Shown in pieces: positions 58,623-64,000 of a stretch of 64,000 nt of DNA (positions are counted from its first letter, which is position 1; each line of letters begins with the position of its first letter). The notes beneath the pieces were generated by a model. That model had not been told where the DNA came from and did no database searches. It saw only the letters and a list, made by a program, of their open reading frames with translations. A program made the position numbers and the translations under genes. This DNA is from Pisolithus tinctorius (lineage: Eukaryota > Basidiomycota > Agaricomycetes > Boletales > Pisolithaceae), in NCBI GenBank assembly GCA_024663395.1, contig JANFAH010000006.1, forward strand, positions 2,976,001-3,040,000. The letters are read 5' to 3'.

Positions 58623-59437
58623 TGTCAAGGTCGGACAACACCCCTGGCTCCTTCTTAGGGCGGAGTTGGAGCGGGTTGGGCTGCGGAGTACAGCAGTCAA
58701 AGTCCGAAGTGAATCTGACCACTGGGTGGCAAGATATTTGACGAACAGTGAGCGGAGGGGTATGAAGGGAAGTTTCAGAGGCTGAGGTCGGAGTCAGAGC
58801 TGGAGATCAGAGGTCGGAGGTCGGATGAGAGGGCGTTGGGTTCAGCTAGTGCACTGCCCCCTTGTGTGAGCTCAGCCCTCATATTTCAGAGGTGGAGCAG
58901 ACTCAGAGGGAGTGGAGATGAAACTCCGGAGGGGACTGAGAGGGAGTCAAAGGTGGGGACTTTATTTGATATTCATACTGATTACATTGGAGTACTATGT
59001 GGCCTTATATATGATGTAGGTCAAGGGCAGTGCAGTACGGAATGTAAACCAATAAGTGTATAGTGGGTTAGAGTCCTTCTGACACAAGGGATAGAGGGTA
59101 GGGATGATGGGGACCTTAACTGAGACAAGGAAACTACTACAATGAGGAAGAGAGGGTAAACACTGAAGGAGCGGAAGAATGGAGAAAACCGACATGAGGG
59201 CGGAACCCTATCTAGAATGCAGGGCCGCAAGTCTGACAGCCCATGTGACCAACCTTAGGGCAGAGTTGAGCGGAGTTGGTCAGAACATGGACAGGGGACC
59301 TCAGAGAGGTGTGGAGATGTGTTGGGAGGGTCAGAGGAGTGCGGGAACACATCGGAGGAGGGCGGAGAAGTGTGGGAACATGTCAGAAAAGGGCAGAGTA
59401 GGTGTTAGGGGCTTACGCTGGTGTCATGGTCATGACA
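58623..59437 (-). mobile_element. Solo LTR of the Ty3-A family (TSD ATGTT)
   Basis: 815 bp, the reverse complement of the Ty3-A LTR (TGTCAAGGTCGGACAACACC...GGTCATGACA), flanked by ATGTT (58618-58622 and 59438-59442). It retains part of the CpG content, intermediate between the young Ty3-A LTRs and its CpG-free host element. It arose by LTR-LTR recombination after insertion in Tc1-B. Confidence 0.94.
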
Positions 59438-59945
59438 ATGTTGAATACTTAGGTCCTGTTTGATGTGATTCCAGAGGTGTTCAATGGGGTTCATATCTGG
59501 AGACTGTGGAAGCCAGTCCAGAGCATTGATATTGTGTCCTCCAACCACTTCTTGGCCTTTTTGGAGGTATGTTTTGGGTCATTGTCCTGTTGAAAGATAA
59601 CATCCTTCAAAGGAATTCCAGAATATCCCAAGCTAGGAAGCAACTGGCTCTCCAAAATGTCCACATATTGGTTGGCATTCATCCTCCCCTCAATCTCTGC
59701 AAGGTGGCCAACACCTCCCCAGCCCATACATCCCCATACCATAATGTTTCCTCCTCCATGCTTGACTGTTCCCTGTATCTCTCTTTCAATAAGCCCCTCT
59801 CCTGCCTGTTTCCACACCCAAACCTTCCCATCTGACCCAATGTTGGAGTGAAATGACCCCTGTCCTTACTTGGACTTAGGCACATGATCGTGTTGCTTAC
59901 ATAAGCTGTTAGAGCACACCCATACACTAGTAAAATGTACCTAGT

Positions 59946-60070
59946 CCCTCAGTAGCTTGACAGACTACTGAGGGTGAGTACACTTCTACATAGATAGAAT
60001 ACCCTTACTAACTTGTATAGTTTCCTACAGGTACTATACTCAATATTAGTAGCTTGACAGACTACTGAGG
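59946..60070. repeat. Hairpin-bearing direct repeat inside Tc1-B
   Basis: CCCTCAGTAG (59946-59955) and CTACTGAGGG (59965-59974) form a perfect 10-bp inverted repeat with a 9-nt loop. The 23-bp core agtagcttgacagactactg plus agg recurs in the same orientation at 60048-60070. The roughly 125-bp unit interrupts the Tc1-B transposase, so it may be a tiny insertion of unknown class. Confidence 0.6.
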
Positions 60071-60944
60071 TTCCCTACAGATTCCTCTCTGGGTTTCCCT
60101 CTGCAACCCCCACAAACTTCTTCACCCAATCCTATTGATTTTGGTCTCATCTGACCAGATAACTCTTCTCCAGTCCTCCACAGTCCATTCTTTGTATTTC
60201 AGAGCAAAGGCCAATCACTTCTTCCTGTGAATTATAGAAAGGAGTGGTTTTTTCTTCTTTGTTACAGCCTTGAGTGAATGTTTTCTGAGGACCCTTCTGA
60301 CTGTTTGTGAGGAGAGTGGATTGGAGATTATGGAATTGATGTTCTTTGTAACCTCAACAGCATTGGTGGCCTTGCCTGTGGTGATTTGTGTAATAATAGC
60401 ATGCTGAGAGGTGGATGAAAGCTTATCAGGACATCCAGAAGAAGGTGCTTGTTGATCAGGAAGAAGGTTCTTGAGCACCCTGGAAACTGTAGGCTGGCTG
60501 ATACCCAGCCTGAAGGCAATAGTGACCATTACAGGCCAGAGAAATGATGCTTTCCTTCTGAGCAGAGGAGATGGGGTGCATAGTATAGTTAGGAAGCATT
60601 GACAATGTAGACAGTGGATAAATAGCTTGGACTGAAATGGTTGCTAAGGTATAATAACCATAGCAACCATCTTTGATGATTTTTGAAATTGTTTTATGTG
60701 ATATTGGTTGGATTCTGATGGATCCAATACATAGTTACAAAATTGATTCAATGACATGGTGATTTAAATCAAGTATATTGCCATGGATACTAATTCAAAT
60801 TACATAATGTTTTTTTTGATGGATAACCCTGTGCAAATGGTTTATGTCATCAACTTACACTTTGGTCTTATTTGTCTTTGTTCCTGATAAATTCAACAAA
60901 CAACCCAAAATGTGCAAACATTGAATCAATTTTGGAGGTCACTG

Positions 60945-63486
60945 TAGATGTGGTATGGCCCTTGGCTTAGGGCAGCTCCCTGAGCCACAGCAACACTAGT
61001 GGTAGCACCAACTAAGGCTGCCATTGCTGCCTCAGGCTTGCCACCCCTGGCAAGTGAGTGTGATATCAAAGGTAAGTAGAGACTTTCCCACTTGATATTA
61101 TGCTAACTCTGAAACACTTAGAATGTAGTTACTACTTGGACCTCCCTGATAGCCATCTCAACTTTGGAAGTGCTGATCGAGCACCAGCTGGGGCATACAT
61201 GACTCAGAATTATACTGTGTATGTGGTGCATATTGGTCTCCTACAATGCACATCTGAAATTGGTCAGTCCTATCCTCACAGGTCAGTTGGATGCACCCTA
61301 TGTGTTCAATTGGGTCACTGAGCACAGGGTTTGTGACAGTATGATTGCAAAAACCAGTGCTAGGTCAGGTCAAAGTGGTCACCCAACTGGAGGTAATTAT
61401 GTAGATGTCTCCCTCTGAGTTATTGTTTGCTGTGCACCTGACACTGCCATGGTAATGTCTCCACTATTCTCTTAGTATGTTCTTAGCAGTTGATTTATCT
61501 TCTAGTGTGTCTGACCAAAGTTCCAGCTTGGGACAACTCTAGCTCAGCCTGGTTTCAGGCATCAGGGGACAGCCATCAATTTCTCCACACACATCAAGGC
61601 TGCCTATGATGCTGCTGTCCAGGCAGGGGGGATTGAGTTACTTTGTGGTTGAGTTTGAGGTGGAAAGTAGCTACATAGAAAATTATTTTTCTACTCTCCT
61701 GTCTCTTCAAATCACTTGTGCAGCTATGTTTAACTGTCTAGCCTCCCTCTGCATCCTGGTTATTACAGTGTATCATAATAGCCCTGTACAGAAGTGACAG
61801 CTCCATAAATGATGATTTTCCTCAACATCAAGCCCACCACTTTCCACCACCTCACCAACAAACTGCCCCTTGCACTCTAGGTTGAGACCATCAGGATTCT
61901 TCTGCTCACCAGTGAATTCCACTAAAGAGTTGAGAGGAAGGAGATTATATGGGTGTGACAACTGATGTGCAATTTTCTGCCACCAAAAGCAAGCTCAGAT
62001 ATCTGTTATGCTCTGATGCAGTGGCTTCATCAAATGGAATAGACATGAAGTGAAGGAGGGACACACTATGGGCTGAACTTGTTGTAACCCCTATGGATCC
62101 ACTAGTGATACTGACTTTGATGGACTCCTGCTGGAGGGAAGACATTTCCAACACTGAGGAGGTGAGAAGAGAGTATATTTAAGGGGATTTTCAAGGTAGT
62201 GAAAAACTGGAGTTACAGAGTATCATAGCTCTACTTATATACCCTCCTAGGGAGGGCACACAATGACTCTGTAAATAGTAGATCACTGCAGACTGTCAAT
62301 GATGAAATAGAAATGAGTCAGTATGACTCCATAGTGAAGGGAACAAGGCCCAAACACATGGCACAATCAAGCACAGTGAGGGGGTAGAACTGATGGTGAG
62401 GGAACAGGGCAAGATGACATATTGTATGAGTATAATCAAGAAATGAGACAAAGGAAACATACAAGAAAGCAATCAAAGTGCAGCAATGATGCTGTGCAGG
62501 CTCTAGACCATGACCAACTCCTTCCATGGGTGATGGACAACCCAGACCACTGCCCATACAGTGACAAAAATGACAGTGATGATCTGGAATGTAAGAGTTG
62601 TGATGACATAAGTGTCATGTGACCAGAAATGGAAAGGGGCCAGCTCAAGGTATAACAATATCTTTACAGTTGGAATGCTGGGAAGGGGTACAGAGTGATG
62701 AGGAAGGGAGAGCCCAGGTGGAACAGCAGGGATAATGTGCCTCTCCATGTCCAAGGTTTCATGTGCTTTTTGCAATGATTGGGTAGACTTGAATACCTAG
62801 GCAGTATGCTTCATCCTCAGTGATAGCTGATAAGAGGTTGAGCACTAAGAAGCAAACAGAAGGGGGAATCCACTGTGGAATAATGTACTTGCATGCCAAT
62901 TTGAGCTTTGTGACAGTGGTTGAGATGATAATCACCCAGTTGATACTGTTATCAATCTGCCAGAGTCATGACACCTTCAAGATCACCACAAGGGATGGCA
63001 GGTTCCTATCATGGTAAACAGAGCCACTGAAATACAGGATTATCAGTATAATTCCATGCTGGACTGTTATGGACATGCAGGGTTACTTACACATGATACA
63101 TACATGATACAAAGTGCTTGAATTTTCCACCTGAGATTCCTGGAAGTTTAATGGGGTGCTCCTCATCCACACCATCATTCACAACCCCAGATGGAAGTGT
63201 GAAGATACTCTCTGGAGTGGGAGAGTGAACAAACAGTGGCCCCTATGAAGGCAAAAGAGAGTATCATCTGCCTGTTATAAGTGATCAACAGCAGTGATAA
63301 CAATGACAATGATCAGATAGCACACCTGAAACACAGTATTACCATCTACATATAAGCTAATACTTTGGGTGCTTCTGTAGGGATGCCATTGACTGCAGTT
63401 GGATCAATGGGCTATCAGTAGGACTATAAGAGATGATGGAGCCTTCAGTTACACCTGTACTTGTCAGCAAGAAAATGATTACATAA
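60945..63486. other. CpG-poor relic sequence, no family recognised
   Basis: Protein-like plus-strand pieces (QLDAPYVFNWVTEHRVCDSM near 61300, HQGTAINFSTHIKAAYDAAV near 61580) and a minus-strand piece (LNLECKGQFVGEVVESGGLD near 61870) occur in broken frames. They may be decayed host genes. No transposon end or known domain was found. Confidence 0.3.
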
Positions 63487-63891
63487 TTGGCACTGTGGCC
63501 CCTCATGCTTGCATCAGTCCTGACTAACCAAGTCCTTACTGCCTGGCACTACAATACTCAAACTGCACCCACTGTCATAGTCCTTCCTAACCACCCCACT
63601 AGTAATACAGCACCTTCCACTACCTGGCCTGCCCAAGTACTCCAGGCAGCTGACAAGCTGGCACAGATCTATGACTGAGGCAAAAGGGCTTTACAGGCAC
63701 AGAGTGAGGTTCTCCAGCTCCAATACCACAGTGGCCAGATTAACCATGAGGCCATTCCAATCCTGCATGCATTGGAGAACATGGCAAACCAAGGAGAAGT
63801 CCCACTGGAATGGGTGTTGGAGTGTGCAGCAAGGTCCAGTATTTTACTTCAGGAACTGGAGAGTGCACAACAAGCTGCAACAGGACAGTGA
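63487..63891 (+). pseudogene. Helical protein fragment with one TGA, unknown family
   Basis: The plus-strand frame runs through WPAQVLQAADKLAQIYD, a TGA at 63676-63678, and continues in the same frame as GKRALQAQSEVLQLQYHSGQ, INHEAIPILHALENMANQGE and ARSSILLQELESAQQAATGQ before TGA 63889-63891, which overlaps a possible donor site gtgagt. The internal TGA is best explained by CGA to TGA (D-R-G-K). The sequence is Ala/Gln/Leu-rich and probably coiled. It could be part of a larger gene that leaves the window. Confidence 0.4.
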
Positions 63892-64000
63892 GTACTGAAA
63901 AATTATACTTCATACACACTGAACATCACTGCCTACAGTGATTCACTTCCAGTAAGTTACATAAGGTCTGTGGATGTTTTGCACACCCAAAGGCCAGGTC

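Larger units (their letters stand above)
58480..60581 (-). pseudogene. Tc1-type transposase of Tc1-B, split by a solo LTR
   Basis: Starts MHPISSAQKESIISLA at 60581. After a frameshift, FRLGISQPTVSRVLKNLLPD gives the helix-turn-helix region and RRVLRKHSLKAVTKKKKPLL the linker. The core has GGGNIMVWGCMGWGGVGHLA and VIFQQDNDPKHTSKKAKKWL, then SPDMNPIEHLWNHIKQ. The solo LTR at 58623-59437 cuts the C-terminal region, which resumes as ERVAVVWNNIDPGVCQNLIE. A further insertion with hairpins lies near 59940-60075. Definitely inactive. Confidence 0.86.
58232..60944 (-). mobile_element. Tc1/mariner-type DNA transposon Tc1-B
   Basis: Ends CAGTGACTTGCAAAATTGAT...AATCAATTTTGGAGGTCACTG, with inverted repeats of about 210 bp. 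TA follows the right end (60945-60946); the left flank is TT, probably a mutated TA. A 16-bp motif CAAAATTGATTCAATG occurs at both the outer (58242-58257, 60919-60934) and, inverted, the inner (58423-58438, 60738-60753) edge of each repeat. It contains a broken transposase, a solo Ty3-A LTR and a small hairpin-bearing insertion. Confidence 0.88.

Noticed and set aside
1..64000. CRISPR arrays, rRNA genes, bacterial operons or phage genes
   Set aside because: No regularly spaced direct repeats, rRNA motifs or prokaryotic gene arrangement were seen; the sequence is fungal throughout.

Overview
This 64-kb window looks like a chromosome arm of a filamentous basidiomycete (Agaricomycete-like). Genes are split by many short GT-AG introns, one tRNA carries an intron, the protein families are fungal (class 3 lipases, Vps10 receptor, A1 aspartic protease, Rlm1-like MADS factor, J-protein), and the transposons are of types common in mushroom-forming fungi (chromodomain Ty3 elements, Tc1/mariner, PIF/Harbinger).

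Layout. 1-16.85 kb is a gene-rich, CpG-normal block: three tandem secreted lipase genes on the minus strand (488-6186), a weak multi-exon candidate (6.5-7.3 kb), an intact-looking two-domain VPS10 sorting receptor (7368-12852), a Ser/Pro/Arg-rich protein of unknown role, an intron-containing tRNA-Ile(AAT), and a secreted aspartic protease (15268-16851). From about 16.85 to 44.6 kb the DNA becomes strongly CpG-depleted and is mostly transposon: a WD40-repeat pseudogene split by a 1.84-kb LTR-like unit, a decayed Tc1 element, and a very deep nest. The nest is: Ty3-B (24377-44469, minus), holding a PIF/Harbinger element (37662-40921) and a long-TIR element (25591-36958); the long-TIR element holds Ty3-A (26854-35406, plus), whose 5' LTR holds a second copy of the 1.84-kb unit (27092-28908). 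Every layer has a readable target-site duplication, so the order of insertion is fixed. 44.7-56.2 kb is CpG-normal again: a mitochondrial-type J-protein gene, a possible small membrane protein, poorly resolved coding-like exons, and the MADS-box gene (53323-55437). 56.2-64 kb is a second CpG-poor block with a broken copy of the aspartic protease active-site exon, unrecognised gene relics, and a second Tc1 element carrying a solo Ty3-A LTR.

Biology. Both Ty3 elements show the layout of Tf1-type self-priming: an 11-nt sequence 2 nt inside the 5' LTR is exactly complementary to an 11-nt sequence 32-35 nt after the LTR TATA box. Ty3-A also has a -1 frameshift signal (heptamer A AAA AAT, stop codon, 8-nt spacer, 9-bp stem) that links its gag frame to its pol frame. 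Decay in the CpG-poor blocks is CpG to TpG/CpA, often reciprocal between the two copies of an LTR or TIR, and it accounts for loss of catalytic residues in three unrelated genes. This points to cytosine methylation at CG sites over the repeats, with sharp borders against the neighbouring genes.

Limits: exon borders were read by eye from splice consensus and frame; several intergenic coding-like stretches could not be identified.
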